A DNA stretch of 64,000 nucleotides from the NCBI RefSeq assembly GCF_049994355.1, contig NZ_CP188257.1, positions 3,658,001 through 3,722,000 of the forward strand, given 5' to 3'. Source of the DNA: Angustibacter sp049994355 (GTDB lineage: Bacteria; Actinomycetota; Actinomycetes; Actinomycetales; Angustibacteraceae). The notes beneath the pieces were generated by a model. That model made no database searches. It worked only from the letters and a program-made list of their open reading frames with translations, and was not told where the DNA came from. This document shows, piece by piece, positions 10,902 through 19,861 of this stretch (within the stretch, counting starts at the first letter, position 1; every line of letters begins with the position of its first letter). Made by a program: the position numbers and the translations under genes.

Positions 10902-12068
10902 TCAGCGCGCGTCGCGCAGGTCCGCGACGTGCGGTGACAGCCCGGGGTCCAGCCCGAGCGCCAGGGCGAGGTAGACGGACGCGAAGTCGGTGCGCGCCAC
11001 CAACCCGGACAGCCGCTCGAGCGGGTGCCCGGGATCGGCGGCGACCTCGCTGACCGCGACCCCGACGTCCTCGGCCAGCCCGCGCACCCGGTCCGCCAGC
11101 TCGGCGGCCTCGAAGACGTCCTGGCCGTCCCGCGCCGGGTCCGGTGGCGGCTCGCGCAGCATCAGCAGGCGCAGGCTCGGCCCGGTCGGTGCGTCCAGGA
11201 ACGGGTCGGCGAACACGTCGTCCGGCCGTCCGGTGAACGGTCCGTCGAACGTCGCGACCACCTCGCTCGCGTCGTCCGGGAGTGAGCCGAACACGGCGGG
11301 CGTGCGCGCGGTGCGGGCCAGCATGGCGGCGGCCCGTCGCGCCGCCACGCCGGTGACGAGGCCGTCACCGAGCACCACCGGCACGGAACCGGCCAGCTGC
11401 ACCGCGAGCACCTTGGCGGGGTTCACGAACGACTCGGACGCCGGACGGGCCGCCTCGGCCTCGTCGTCCAGCCGGTCGGCCACCCGGGCGAGCAGCGCGT
11501 CGTCCACGTCCACCATGCCGAGCGCGTAGGCGGCCTGCAGCACCGGGACGAGCAGCGACCAGAACGAGGTGCGCGAGCTGGCACCGGCCGCCGACCGGCC
11601 CGGCTCGTGCGGCCGCTTCACCGGGACGTGCACGCCCCGGGCCCGCGCGCACACGTCGGCCAGCGGCGAGTCCGGCGCACCGACGGTGAGCAGCCGGGCG
11701 CCGCGGCGTCCGGCCTCCGCCGCCAGTGCCAACGGGCCGCCCGCGCGTCCGGACAGCGACACGGCGACGACCAGGTCCAGCGGACCGACCCAGCCGGGCA
11801 ACGGCAGGCCGCGGCGCACCGTGACCGGGATCGGGGCACCGGCCCCGGCGAGCAGGGCCAGCACGTCGGCCACCATCGCCGACCCACCGAGCGAGGCCAC
11901 CAGCACCGATCGGGGGCGGTCACCGTCCCCGATGGAGGCGACGCCGGCCTCGTGACCGCGGACGATCGCCTCGCGCACCTGGGCGCCGGCCGTGGCCAGC
12001 GCGCGCAGCACGCCGGTCGGGTCCGCCGACCCGATCGCCTCGGCGTCGTCCAGCAGCTCGGTGTCCAT
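10902..12068 (-). CDS. SIS-domain phosphosugar isomerase (bifunctional PGI/PMI-like)
   Basis: 388 residues. The N-terminal half holds SIS-type sugar-phosphate binding elements: VLVASLGGSAMVADVL at about 54-69, VVAVSLSGRAGGPLALA at about 100-116 and the hinge RLLTVGAPDSPLADVC. The C-terminal half matches the bacterial phospho-glucose isomerase C-terminal region. Proteins of this type next to phosphomannomutase are probably glucose-6-phosphate/mannose-6-phosphate isomerases feeding GDP-mannose synthesis. It lies downstream of a Trm112-like gene (15-nt gap) and manB in the same orientation, an order I recall from Mycobacterium and Streptomyces. Which substrate it prefers is inference. Confidence 0.82.
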   Translation of the reverse strand: MDTELLDDAEAIGSADPTGVLRALATAGAQVREAIVRGHEAGVASIGDGDRPRSVLVASLGGSAMVADVLALLAGAGAPIPVTVRRGLPLPGWVGPLDLVVAVSLSGRAGGPLALAAEAGRRGARLLTVGAPDSPLADVCARARGVHVPVKRPHEPGRSAAGASSRTSFWSLLVPVLQAAYALGMVDVDDALLARVADRLDDEAEAARPASESFVNPAKVLAVQLAGSVPVVLGDGLVTGVAARRAAAMLARTARTPAVFGSLPDDASEVVATFDGPFTGRPDDVFADPFLDAPTGPSLRLLMLREPPPDPARDGQDVFEAAELADRVRGLAEDVGVAVSEVAADPGHPLERLSGLVARTDFASVYLALALGLDPGLSPHVADLRDAR

Positions 12069-12083
12069 CAGGGTCGCACCCGC

Positions 12084-12284
12084 TCAGGTCGACGGCGGAC
12101 GGGCCTCGTCGATCAGCATCACCGGGATCCCGTCGTCCACCCGGTACGCGAGGCCGCAGTCCGCGCCGGTGCAGACCAGCTCGGGCGCACCCGTGGGGCC
12201 GGTCTCGTCACGGACTTCGGACAGGCACTTGGGGCAACGCAGGATCGCGCGCAGCCACGGCTCGATGGCATTCGGTGTGGTCAC
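12084..12284 (-). CDS. Trm112-like / UPF0434 small zinc-binding protein
   Basis: 66 residues from GTG 12284. Two cysteine pairs typical of the family are visible: ILRCPKCLSEV at about 14-24 and CTGADCGLAYRVDDGIPVML at about 38-57. Trm112 proteins activate methyltransferases by binding them as a small zinc-finger-like partner; the bacterial role is less certain. It sits between the SIS-domain gene and manB, a placement seen in other actinobacteria. The sequence ends with a short Pro/Ser tail. Confidence 0.85.
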   Translation of the reverse strand: MTTPNAIEPWLRAILRCPKCLSEVRDETGPTGAPELVCTGADCGLAYRVDDGIPVMLIDEARPPST

Positions 12285-12301
12285 GGGGACAGCCTGCCAG
12301 G

Positions 12302-13708
12302 TCAGGCCCGGATGAGCGCCAGTGCCCGGTCACGAACCTGCGCCATCGTCGCCCGGTCGACCGCCTCGACGTTGAGCCGCAGCAGCGGTTCGGTGTTGCT
12401 GGCCCGCAGGTTCAGCGACCAGGTCAGCCGGCCGTCCGGGGCGTCGCAGGTCAGGCTCAGCCCGTCCAGGTGGTCCTCCTGCACGCCGTCGCCGGCGAAC
12501 GCCAGCCGGACCGCCTCGGTGCGCTCGACGGGGTCCGACACAGTGCTGTTCAGCTCACCGGAGGCGACGTACCGCTCGTAGCGGCCGACCAGCGCGGACA
12601 GGGGGCCGGCCTGCTCGCCGAGTGCGGCCAGCACGTGCATCGCGGCCAGCATCCCGGTGTCCGCGAACCAGAAGTCGCGGAAGTAGTAGTGCGCCGAGTG
12701 CTCGCCGCCGAACACGGCGTCGTGCTCGGCCATCTGGGCCTTGATGAATGAGTGGCCGACCCGGGTCCGCACCGCTCGTGCGCCGAGCTCGCCGACCAGC
12801 TCCGGGACGGCCCGCGAGGTGATCAGGTTGTGGATCACGGTGGGGCTGCCGCCAGCGGCCAGGTCCTGCTCGATCTCGCGGGCGGCGACCAGGGCGGTGA
12901 CCGCGCTCGGGCTGACCGGCTCGCCGAGCTCGTCGACCACGAAGCAACGGTCCGCGTCGCCGTCGAAGGCCAGCCCGAGGTCGGCCCCGTGCGCCAGCAC
13001 CGCGGCCTGCAGGTCCACCAGGTTCGCCGGCTCGAGCGGGTTGGCCTCGTGGTTGGGGAACGAGCCGTCGAGCTCGAAGTACAGCGGGACGACGTCCAGC
13101 GGCAGGGGGGCCAGGCCGCAGGCAGTGCCGAGCACCGCGGGTGCGGTCAGTCCAGCCATCCCGTTGCCGGCGTCGACGACGACCTTGAGCGGACGGCTCT
13201 CGCGCAGGTCCACCAGGTCGCGCAGGTGGCGGCCGTAGTCGACCAGTACGTCGCGACGCACCTGGCCGGCGGCGGGCGCGCGCTCCTCGCCGCGCGCGAG
13301 CAGTTGCTCGGCGATCCGCCGGACGTCGGCCAGGCCGGTGTCCTGGCCGACCGGCCGGGCCCCGGCCCGGCAGAGCTTGATCCCGTTGTACTGCGCCGGG
13401 TTGTGGCTCGCGGTGAACATCGCGCCGGGGCAGTCCAGCGCCCCCGAGGCGTAGTACAGGGCGTCGGTGGAGACCAGCCCGACCAGGATCACGTCCTTGC
13501 CGCGCGAGCGCGCCCCGGCGGCGAAGGCGTCGGCCAGCCCGGGCGAGGAGTCACGCATGTCATGGCCCACGACCACGGAGCCGGACCGGTCGTCGGCCAC
13601 CACCTCGGCGAAGGCCGCGCCCAGCGCTCGGGCGACCCGCTCGTCGAGCTGTTCGGGGACCACGCCACGCACGTCGTACGCCTTGACGATCGAGGACAGG
13701 CTGGGCAT
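12302..13708 (-). CDS. manB: Phosphomannomutase / phosphoglucomutase
   Basis: 468 residues from ATG 13708 (MPSLSSIVKAYDVRG). A longer open frame upstream is low-complexity and lacks family similarity. The catalytic phosphoserine loop is TASHNPAQYNG with Ser at about 101. The metal loop is DGDADRCF near 220-227, the sugar-recognition loop GEHSAHYYF near 300-308, and the C-terminal phosphate-binding region contains LNLRASNTEPLLRLNVEA. The enzyme interconverts mannose-6-phosphate and mannose-1-phosphate for GDP-mannose. It heads the SIS/Trm112 genes on the - strand and is downstream of DUF3499 and the small zinc-ribbon gene. Confidence 0.94.
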   Translation of the reverse strand: MPSLSSIVKAYDVRGVVPEQLDERVARALGAAFAEVVADDRSGSVVVGHDMRDSSPGLADAFAAGARSRGKDVILVGLVSTDALYYASGALDCPGAMFTASHNPAQYNGIKLCRAGARPVGQDTGLADVRRIAEQLLARGEERAPAAGQVRRDVLVDYGRHLRDLVDLRESRPLKVVVDAGNGMAGLTAPAVLGTACGLAPLPLDVVPLYFELDGSFPNHEANPLEPANLVDLQAAVLAHGADLGLAFDGDADRCFVVDELGEPVSPSAVTALVAAREIEQDLAAGGSPTVIHNLITSRAVPELVGELGARAVRTRVGHSFIKAQMAEHDAVFGGEHSAHYYFRDFWFADTGMLAAMHVLAALGEQAGPLSALVGRYERYVASGELNSTVSDPVERTEAVRLAFAGDGVQEDHLDGLSLTCDAPDGRLTWSLNLRASNTEPLLRLNVEAVDRATMAQVRDRALALIRA

Positions 13709-13798
13709 CCGGGCTCCGCGGTCGGTGTTGAGCGGACCCTCGGGGCCGGGGTCGCGGTGCCCGAGCCTAGCCGGGGCCACGACGGACCCCGGCGTCGG

Positions 13799-14044
13799 TC
13801 AGCTGACCTTGCGGGTGCGCTCGATCACGTCGCTGACGGACAGCTCGATACCCAGGTGGCTCCAGGTCTTGTGACCGCAGACGCGGCAGGAGATGAAGTC
13901 GACCGGGGTGCCGTCGGTGAGGTTCATCGACAGCGAGGTGACCCGCGGCGACGAGCACCCGAGGCAGGACGCGACGGTGCGGGCCTCGCGCTGGGTCAGC
14001 GAGCCGAGCGGCAGGGAGGGGCGTGCGGCGGCGGAACGAGCCAT
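13799..14044 (-). CDS. Small cysteine-pair (zinc-ribbon-like) protein
   Basis: 81 residues from ATG 14044 (MARSAAARPSLPLGS). Two cysteine pairs, SCLGCSSP and SCRVCGHK, are spaced about 30 residues apart and suggest a zinc-ribbon. It ends with HLGIELSVSDVIERTRKVS. I do not recognise a named family. It stands between DUF3499 and manB and shares their orientation. A longer frame upstream to 14182 adds a Val/Arg-rich segment without cysteines, and I consider it non-coding. The composition, with few runs of Ala/Gly, fits a real conserved protein. Confidence 0.65.
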   Translation of the reverse strand: MARSAAARPSLPLGSLTQREARTVASCLGCSSPRVTSLSMNLTDGTPVDFISCRVCGHKTWSHLGIELSVSDVIERTRKVS

Positions 14045-14207
14045 CAGGGTGACCTTCCGAGCGGAGCAGGAAACGCGCCGGGCGAGCGCGACATTTACAA
14101 CGTCGTCCAGCCGCCCGGAAACCTTGAGCAGTCGGCGTGTCGCGACTATTCGGACAGCGCCGACCACAGTCCTCCCGCCCATCTCATACCTGGTCTCAGA
14201 CGCGGTC

Positions 14208-14573
14208 TCAGATCTGGTCGCGGTCGCGCAGCACCCGCAGGTGGCCCCGGCGCCCGATCTCGACCGTGCCGGCGGCGACCGCGGGAGCGGCCGGCATCAC
14301 CGGACGCGCGGCCTCGCGGACGGCGTTCGCCAGGGCCAGCAGGTCGTCGTCGCTCGGACCGGCCGGCTCGACCTCCGGCGCCAGACGCATCACCTCCCAC
14401 CCCCGGGGGGCGGTCAGCCGCTCGGCGTGCACGGCGCACAGGTCGTAGCAGTGCGGCTCGGCGTAGGTCGCGAGCGGACCGAGCACCGCCGTGGAGTCCG
14501 CGTACACGTACGTCAGGGTCGCGATGGCCGTGCGGGTGCACGCAGGGCGGGTGCACCGACGCAGGGGGTTCAC
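14208..14573 (-). CDS. DUF3499 family protein
   Basis: 121 residues. The N-terminus has the highly conserved DUF3499 signature: CTRPACTRTAIATLTYVYAD followed by AVLGPLATYAEPHCYDLC and HAERLTAPRGWEV. The four Cys and nearby His suggest a structural metal site. The C-terminal third is variable and Ala-rich. DUF3499 is almost restricted to actinobacteria and is encoded upstream of manB, divergently from a zincin-like gene, exactly as here. Function is unknown. A TAACGT hexamer eight nt before GTG 14573 suggests a leaderless start. Confidence 0.92.
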   Translation of the reverse strand: MNPLRRCTRPACTRTAIATLTYVYADSTAVLGPLATYAEPHCYDLCAVHAERLTAPRGWEVMRLAPEVEPAGPSDDDLLALANAVREAARPVMPAAPAVAAGTVEIGRRGHLRVLRDRDQI

Positions 14574-14685
14574 GAGGTTCGACGTTACCGGCCCGGAGCG
14601 ACACCGAGCGGGATTGCCGGACCGGGCGCAGGTCGTGTCGGGCGCAGCGACGTCAGCGCCGTCCGGGTCGACCTAGACTGGCGGG
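14574..14685. promoter_or_regulatory. Divergent promoter region (DUF3499 / zincin-like)
   Basis: This 112-nt region carries a - strand TAACGT (14582-14587) facing GTG 14573 and a + strand TAGACT (14674-14679) six nt before GTG 14686. Both look like leaderless -10 elements; no shared operator is obvious. Confidence 0.5.
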
Positions 14686-15141
14686 GTGCTGCGCCGGCCC
14701 CCTCCCATCCCAGACCCGCGCTCAGGTGCCCGGGTCCCTCGGCGGGACCGCCGCGGCCGCGGGCTGCGTGGCCCCCTCGCTCCGGCCGACCTGCCCGCGC
14801 ACCGCTCCCGCCGTGCCCAGTTCGACGACCTCGTACTGGACGCCGCCGACCGGCTCGAGCAGCGCTGGTCGCGCGAGCTGGACGGCGTCGAGTTCGCGGT
14901 GGAGGACGTACCACCCAGCGACCCGGCGCCGTGGGAGCACGGCGAAGTGCCGCTGGGCCGGCTGTTCCCCGCGCAGGGCGCGCTGTCCGCCCGGGTGGTC
15001 GTCTACCGGCGTCCGCTGGAGACCCGCGCACCGGACCGCGAGGCGCTGGCCGCGATGGTGCACGAGGTGGTCGTCGAACAGGTGGCGCACCTGCTCGACC
15101 TGGACCCCCGCCAGGTCGACCCGGGGCTGGACGACGACTAG
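14686..15141 (+). CDS. Zincin-like metallopeptidase family protein (motif degenerate)
   Basis: 151 residues. An Arg-rich N-terminus (about 1-40) is followed by a compact domain with FDDLVLDAADRLEQRW, a VPLGRLFPAQGALSARVVVY region and the C-terminal motif MVHEVVVEQVAHLLDLDP (about 122-139). Members of the PF06262-type family carry HExxH; here the sequence reads HEVVVEQVAH, so spacing differs and activity is doubtful. The same divergent pairing with DUF3499 occurs in other actinobacteria. The stop lies inside a hairpin shared with the convergent DUF5719 gene. Confidence 0.78.
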   Translation: MLRRPPPIPDPRSGARVPRRDRRGRGLRGPLAPADLPAHRSRRAQFDDLVLDAADRLEQRWSRELDGVEFAVEDVPPSDPAPWEHGEVPLGRLFPAQGALSARVVVYRRPLETRAPDREALAAMVHEVVVEQVAHLLDLDPRQVDPGLDDD

Positions 15142-15160
15142 CGCCGAAGCGCGCTAGTCG
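15135..15160. terminator. Perfect hairpin spanning both convergent stop codons
   Basis: CGACTAGCGC (15135-15144) pairs perfectly with GCGCTAGTCG (15151-15160) around a 6-nt loop. The arms contain the stop codons of the zincin-like gene (15139-15141) and the DUF5719 gene (15154-15156). It is likely a bidirectional terminator without a T tract. Confidence 0.55.
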
Positions 15161-16647
15161 GCCGCCGCGGCGATGTCCGCCGGCACCCGGGACAGCACCA
15201 CCGGACGCAGCGGCAGCGAGGTGATCAGCAGCCCGGTGGCCAGCTGGACCCGCATCTCGCGAGCCGCCAGCACCGGACCGCCGCCCGGCCGCGGCTTCAG
15301 CCAGACGGATGCGCCGACCAGCGGCACGACGCGCGTGATGCCGCCAGTCAGATCCACCGTGCTGGTGGTGATGGCGCCGTCCGCACCCACGGACACCACG
15401 TCGATCGAACCCGCCTTGGCAGGGGTGCTGAGCAGCAGGTCCGTCTGCCAGCCCGCGGGCTGGGCCACGTAGGCCAGCCCGATCAGCGAGGACACCGGCG
15501 AGCTCGATGCCGACCAGGCGAGGTCCGCGCCGGCAGCGGTCTGCGCGGTCCGGACCATCGCGCCGGCGACGACCGGCTCGTCCGACGTCACCTGCACCGC
15601 GTAGGCACCGGCCGGCACGGCCGACAGGTCCACGTCGTGCGAGGACCCGGCCGGGACCCGGACGACGGCTTCGTCCCCGAGGTCGACGTCGCCCTTCTCA
15701 CCGATCAGTCGCACCTGGGTGACCGCCTCGCTCGGTCCAGGGACGGCGATGCGCAGCAGCGCACCCGCGCCCTGCACCCGCACCCCCGGCACGAGCACGG
15801 TCCGGGCGGCCGGCAGCGAGGCGACCACGTCGTCACCGCCGAGCGGCGTGGTGCCATCCAGCCACGAGTCGTTCAGCACCGCGCTCACCGTGCCGCCGCT
15901 GCTGCGCACGTGCACCACCGGCGCCTTGACGTCCGGCGCGAGCGCGTCCAGCAGCAGCACGGTGCGCGAGTGCGCGGCCAACGCGACCGTGCTGCCCGGC
16001 GTCCGGGTCACCGGACCGGTCTCGCCGAGCACGTCGACACTGACCTGCGCGGTGGACTCGTGCGGGTTGCTGAGCACCAGCCGGCCCCGGCGTCCGACGT
16101 CCGTGCCGCCGCCGACCAGCCAGATGTCGTCGGAGGGCTCGGTGCAGGTGGCGCTGCTCAGAGCGCGCAGGTCGCCGGTCGGCACGAGGGTGACCTGCTC
16201 GGCGACGGCGCCGGGGGCGGCGGCCCCGCGTGCCCGGACGACCGGTGAGACGTCGGACGTCACGCCGGTCCCGACCCGCGCGGACAGGTCCTGACCGGTG
16301 CCGATCGGCGCCGAGGACTGCTTGCCCGCCACCACCTGGAGGGTCCCGGTGGCGGCGGCGCCGCCGACGTTCGCGGCCGGACGCAGTGCGGCCGACGGCG
16401 CGGCCCCGAACACCTGCGCCGGTGCCGGAGCGGTCGAGCTGGCGGCACCGCGGACGCCGACCGTCTCCGGGCCCGGACAGACCAGGTCACGGGCGTCCAC
16501 CGGCACCGCGTGCGGCGTGCGCGGTTTGGCCGAGGTCGGCTGGCCGGCCCGCGCCGGCGGGATCGTCACCGCCACCGCGACCACGCCCAGCCCCAGCACC
16601 GGAACCGCCAGCTTGGCCCCCAGCTGGGCCCAGCGGGCCACGCTCAT
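15154..16647 (-). CDS. DUF5719 family secreted or anchored protein
   Basis: 497 residues from ATG 16647, overlapping the upstream glycosyltransferase stop by 4 nt (ATGA). An N-terminal membrane segment (about 13-31, VPVLGLGVVAVAVTIPP) acts as anchor or signal. The rest is Val/Thr/Ser-rich beta-type sequence with repeated RGRLVLSNPHES and VLVPGVRVQGAG-like strands, as in DUF5719 proteins. These are encoded directly downstream of a giant GT2 membrane glycosyltransferase and whiB in actinobacteria. The function is unknown, but the coupling suggests they act together at the cell envelope. Confidence 0.85.
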   Translation of the reverse strand: MSVARWAQLGAKLAVPVLGLGVVAVAVTIPPARAGQPTSAKPRTPHAVPVDARDLVCPGPETVGVRGAASSTAPAPAQVFGAAPSAALRPAANVGGAAATGTLQVVAGKQSSAPIGTGQDLSARVGTGVTSDVSPVVRARGAAAPGAVAEQVTLVPTGDLRALSSATCTEPSDDIWLVGGGTDVGRRGRLVLSNPHESTAQVSVDVLGETGPVTRTPGSTVALAAHSRTVLLLDALAPDVKAPVVHVRSSGGTVSAVLNDSWLDGTTPLGGDDVVASLPAARTVLVPGVRVQGAGALLRIAVPGPSEAVTQVRLIGEKGDVDLGDEAVVRVPAGSSHDVDLSAVPAGAYAVQVTSDEPVVAGAMVRTAQTAAGADLAWSASSSPVSSLIGLAYVAQPAGWQTDLLLSTPAKAGSIDVVSVGADGAITTSTVDLTGGITRVVPLVGASVWLKPRPGGGPVLAAREMRVQLATGLLITSLPLRPVVLSRVPADIAAAAD

Positions 16648-19600
16648 CGCAGCTCTCCGGTCGGACGCCGCACCGGCAGCGCGAGCAACGTCACGAGTGC
16701 GAGCAGGGCGAGCTGCAGCCAGCGCCAGCTGGTCACTGTCCTGTCGCCCGCGGTGATCACCAGGTGCCCGCCCGCGGCCGGCACCCGGTACGCCTGCCGC
16801 CAGCTGCCGTCGCCGGCCAGCCGGACCGCCTGCAGCGGCGTGCCGTTCAGCTCGGCGTGACGCAGCGCGGTCGGCTTCTCGGACAGCACCACGACGCGAC
16901 CCTTGCCACCGGCCGGCACCTTCGTGTCGACCACCCCGTGCGGACCGGACGTCGGGACGGCGCTGAGCGCCTTGCCCGACGAGGACACCAGCTGCACGCG
17001 AGCCGTGGCGTCCAAGCCGCCGGACCCGACCCGGTAGAGCTGGCCGTCGGCCGAGCGGCCGATCCGGGCCAGGCCGGCGGTCGACTCCAGCCGGTCGGTG
17101 AGCTCGGCCGGTGCCGGGTCGCGGACCAGCACGAAGCCGACCGCGAGCTGGCGCAGTGCGTCGACGACGTCCTTGCCGCGAGGCACCGTCCCGGGGTCGA
17201 CCAGGGTGGCGACCACTGCACGCGCCGGGTCGACGTCCGCACCGGACCCGGCCGGGGCCCGGACATCGCGCGCGACCGCACCGGGCTCGCCGCCGTCCAG
17301 CAGGTAGGTCAGTCGGCCGGCGTCGGCCGCCAGCACGAGGGTGCGGACCGCGAGCGGACCGTAGGCGGCGTCCGCGGCGACGGCGGGCAGGCCGCCGCCC
17401 TTCGTGTGCTGCAGCGGCCCGTCGGCGCCCTGCCAGGCCCAGCCCGCCGCGGCCACCAGCGGTGCCAGGACGGCGACCACGACGAGGGGCGCGAGCAGCA
17501 GCTGGCGCCAGCCGAAGCCGTACCGGGCCAGCCGGGTCTGCAGACCGTCGACCGCGACCAGCGGTGCGGCCAGCAGCGCGAGCAGCGCCAGCAAGGCACC
17601 GCTGCCCGCCCAGCCGGTCAGCACCTGCTGCCCCGGCCGGCTGACCCGGACCGTGGGAGCCAGCACGGCCAGCGCGAGCCCGAGCACGGCGATCATCCCG
17701 AACGCGGCGACCACCCAGCCACGTCCACCGCCGCGCAGCAGCGCGACCAGCGCGAGCAGAGTGAGCGGTCCGAGCCACAGCGCCACGGTCCACAGCGGCC
17801 AGCCCTGGTGCAGCCCGAGGACGTCCGTCCAGGCCCGCCAGACGCTCAGGCCGTCCGCCAGTTGGCCGACCGGTGCCGGGTCGGCGACCGCGCCGGGCCC
17901 GGCGAGCAGCAACCGCGGATAGTCCAGCAGCTCGACCAACCACGGTCCGAGCAGCGCCACGGACAGCACCGCGACCAGCAGGGCGCGCAGCCGGGCAGTA
18001 CCCCGAGCCAGCAGCACGCCGGCCAGCGCGATCGCCACACCCGCAGCGCCCAGCGCCGGGACGGCGGAGCCGACCACCGCGATGCCCAGCGCCGCCGCGA
18101 AGGTCGCGGTCAGCCGGCCCGGACCCTGCCTGGTCAGCGCGCGGCCCAGCACCGCAGCGACCAGCGGGAGGATGACAGTCACGGCCACCGGGCCGACCCG
18201 GCCCTGGCTGACGGCCGTGGTCAGGATCGGTGCGGCTCCCCAGACCAGGGCCGCCCAGGCACGCATCCACCGGGAGCGGGTGGCGAAGCCGGCAGCCGCG
18301 TAGGCGGACAGTGCCGCGAGCACCGGCGCGGCCACCAGCAGCACGGTGATGCTGCGCGCTGGAGCTTCGACGCCGGCCACGGTCTGGACCAGCCGGATCC
18401 ACCCGGCGTCCAGCAGGGCGGCCGGCGAGGCGAGCTGCTCGGTGCCCAGGCCGGGGCCGCGGACGGCGTCGAGTCCGGCGTGCCAGTGCTGCACGGCGTC
18501 CGCAGGGCTCGGTCGCAGCTCGCCGCCGGTTAAGGACCCGGTGCCCAGCCCGGCGTCCGCGAGCCGGCGCCAGGCCACCGCGGTGACCGTGACCAGGACG
18601 GCGATCACCCAGGTCAGCGGGTGCCGCAGCACCCGTCGCGGCCAGGTGAGCGGGGTGATCAGTACGGGTTCGGCCTCTTCGGCCGTCGGCCCGGTCTCGC
18701 CCAGCGCGGCCGCTGGGTCCGCCGGGTTGCCGATCGGGTGCGCGGCGTCGTCCTCGCCGGCGGCCCAGCCGCTGAGCACGTCCGCGGCCCGGCGCATCGG
18801 CGCCATCCGAGGGCTGAGCAGCGAGGACAGGCTGCGGCCGGGAACGCGACGGCGGCCGCGGGCCCGCCAGCGCGACCCGAGCCAGCGCCAGGGCGCGACC
18901 AGGGTGACACCGAGCGCGAGCACCTCGTCGGCGGCCCGGCGCGGCGACTTCGCGGCGAGCAGCGCGGCGGTGCGGGCCAGCGCCACCAGCGTGAGCCAGC
19001 AGAGCAGGAAGGGCAGCGCCAGCAGTGAGCACCGGGCCAGCGCCACGTGCTGCCCGTGCTGCAGATCGACCCTGCGCACCGGGCCGGGCGCGGCGTCCGC
19101 AGGCCGCAGGCCATTGCCCATGGCCTGCGCGTCGGCGACCACGGCCCCGGGGGCCAGCACCACGCGGTGGCCGGCCAGATGGGCCCGCCAGCAGAAGTCG
19201 ATGTCATCGCGGAGCAGGACGAGAGCGGGGTCGAAACCGCCGAGCTCGTCCCAGACCGCCATCCGGACCAGCAGTCCGGACGACGGGACGGCGAGCACGT
19301 CGGTGCGGTGGTCGTGCTGGCCCTGGTCGCGCTCGATGCCGTCCACGCCGGTGTCCCGTCGGCCGGCCCGGCCGACGGTCAGACCGACCTCGAGCAGCCG
19401 GTCGGCGTCGTCCCAGTCGACCACCTTGGGACCGACCACGCCGACGGACGACGAGGCGCCGGCCGCGACCAGCAGCCGGTCCAGTGCCGCCGGCTGCGCG
19501 GCGGTGTCGTCGTGCAGCAGCCAGAGCCAGGCCACGTCATCCAGGCCGGACTGCCCGCGCACGTGCTCCACGGCCAGCCGCACCGCGGCTCCGAAACCGG

Positions 19601-19775
19601 TCTTCCGCGGCGCGCTGAGCACGGAGCCCTCGCCCAGCTCGGCCCGCAGCAGATCCAGGGACCCGTCGCTGGAGCCGGTGTCGACTGCGAGGACGGCGTC
19701 CGGCTCGCGGGTCTGCTCCCGCAGCGACCGCAGGGCACGCCGCAGCCAGGCCGCCCCGTCGTGAGCGACCAGCAC
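16644..19775 (-). CDS. Giant GT2-family glycosyltransferase with polytopic membrane domain
   Basis: At least 1043 residues. The N-terminal GT-A domain (about 1-260) has the nucleotide-binding VDTGSSDGSLDLLR, the DXD-like WLLHDDTAAQPAALDRLL and the acceptor-site LRDDIDFCWRAHLAGHRVV. The remaining ~780 residues contain about a dozen hydrophobic helices plus an extracytoplasmic segment near 780-1000. The only ATG/GTG start is GTG 19775, yet in-frame codons just upstream encode VGRVLT, which would complete the first beta strand. A non-canonical start between 19775 and the whiB stop is therefore possible. It lies just downstream of whiB and is coupled to DUF5719. The sugar and acceptor are unknown. 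Confidence 0.85.
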   Translation of the reverse strand: MLVAHDGAAWLRRALRSLREQTREPDAVLAVDTGSSDGSLDLLRAELGEGSVLSAPRKTGFGAAVRLAVEHVRGQSGLDDVAWLWLLHDDTAAQPAALDRLLVAAGASSSVGVVGPKVVDWDDADRLLEVGLTVGRAGRRDTGVDGIERDQGQHDHRTDVLAVPSSGLLVRMAVWDELGGFDPALVLLRDDIDFCWRAHLAGHRVVLAPGAVVADAQAMGNGLRPADAAPGPVRRVDLQHGQHVALARCSLLALPFLLCWLTLVALARTAALLAAKSPRRAADEVLALGVTLVAPWRWLGSRWRARGRRRVPGRSLSSLLSPRMAPMRRAADVLSGWAAGEDDAAHPIGNPADPAAALGETGPTAEEAEPVLITPLTWPRRVLRHPLTWVIAVLVTVTAVAWRRLADAGLGTGSLTGGELRPSPADAVQHWHAGLDAVRGPGLGTEQLASPAALLDAGWIRLVQTVAGVEAPARSITVLLVAAPVLAALSAYAAAGFATRSRWMRAWAALVWGAAPILTTAVSQGRVGPVAVTVILPLVAAVLGRALTRQGPGRLTATFAAALGIAVVGSAVPALGAAGVAIALAGVLLARGTARLRALLVAVLSVALLGPWLVELLDYPRLLLAGPGAVADPAPVGQLADGLSVWRAWTDVLGLHQGWPLWTVALWLGPLTLLALVALLRGGGRGWVVAAFGMIAVLGLALAVLAPTVRVSRPGQQVLTGWAGSGALLALLALLAAPLVAVDGLQTRLARYGFGWRQLLLAPLVVVAVLAPLVAAAGWAWQGADGPLQHTKGGGLPAVAADAAYGPLAVRTLVLAADAGRLTYLLDGGEPGAVARDVRAPAGSGADVDPARAVVATLVDPGTVPRGKDVVDALRQLAVGFVLVRDPAPAELTDRLESTAGLARIGRSADGQLYRVGSGGLDATARVQLVSSSGKALSAVPTSGPHGVVDTKVPAGGKGRVVVLSEKPTALRHAELNGTPLQAVRLAGDGSWRQAYRVPAAGGHLVITAGDRTVTSWRWLQLALLALVTLLALPVRRPTGELR

Positions 19776-19861
19776 CGTCAGGACCCGGCCGACCGTCGGC
19801 GCTGTCGCCGGCCGAGTGATGGCCAGGGCACCGTCCGGCGGGGCCGGTGTGGTGAGTGTGA

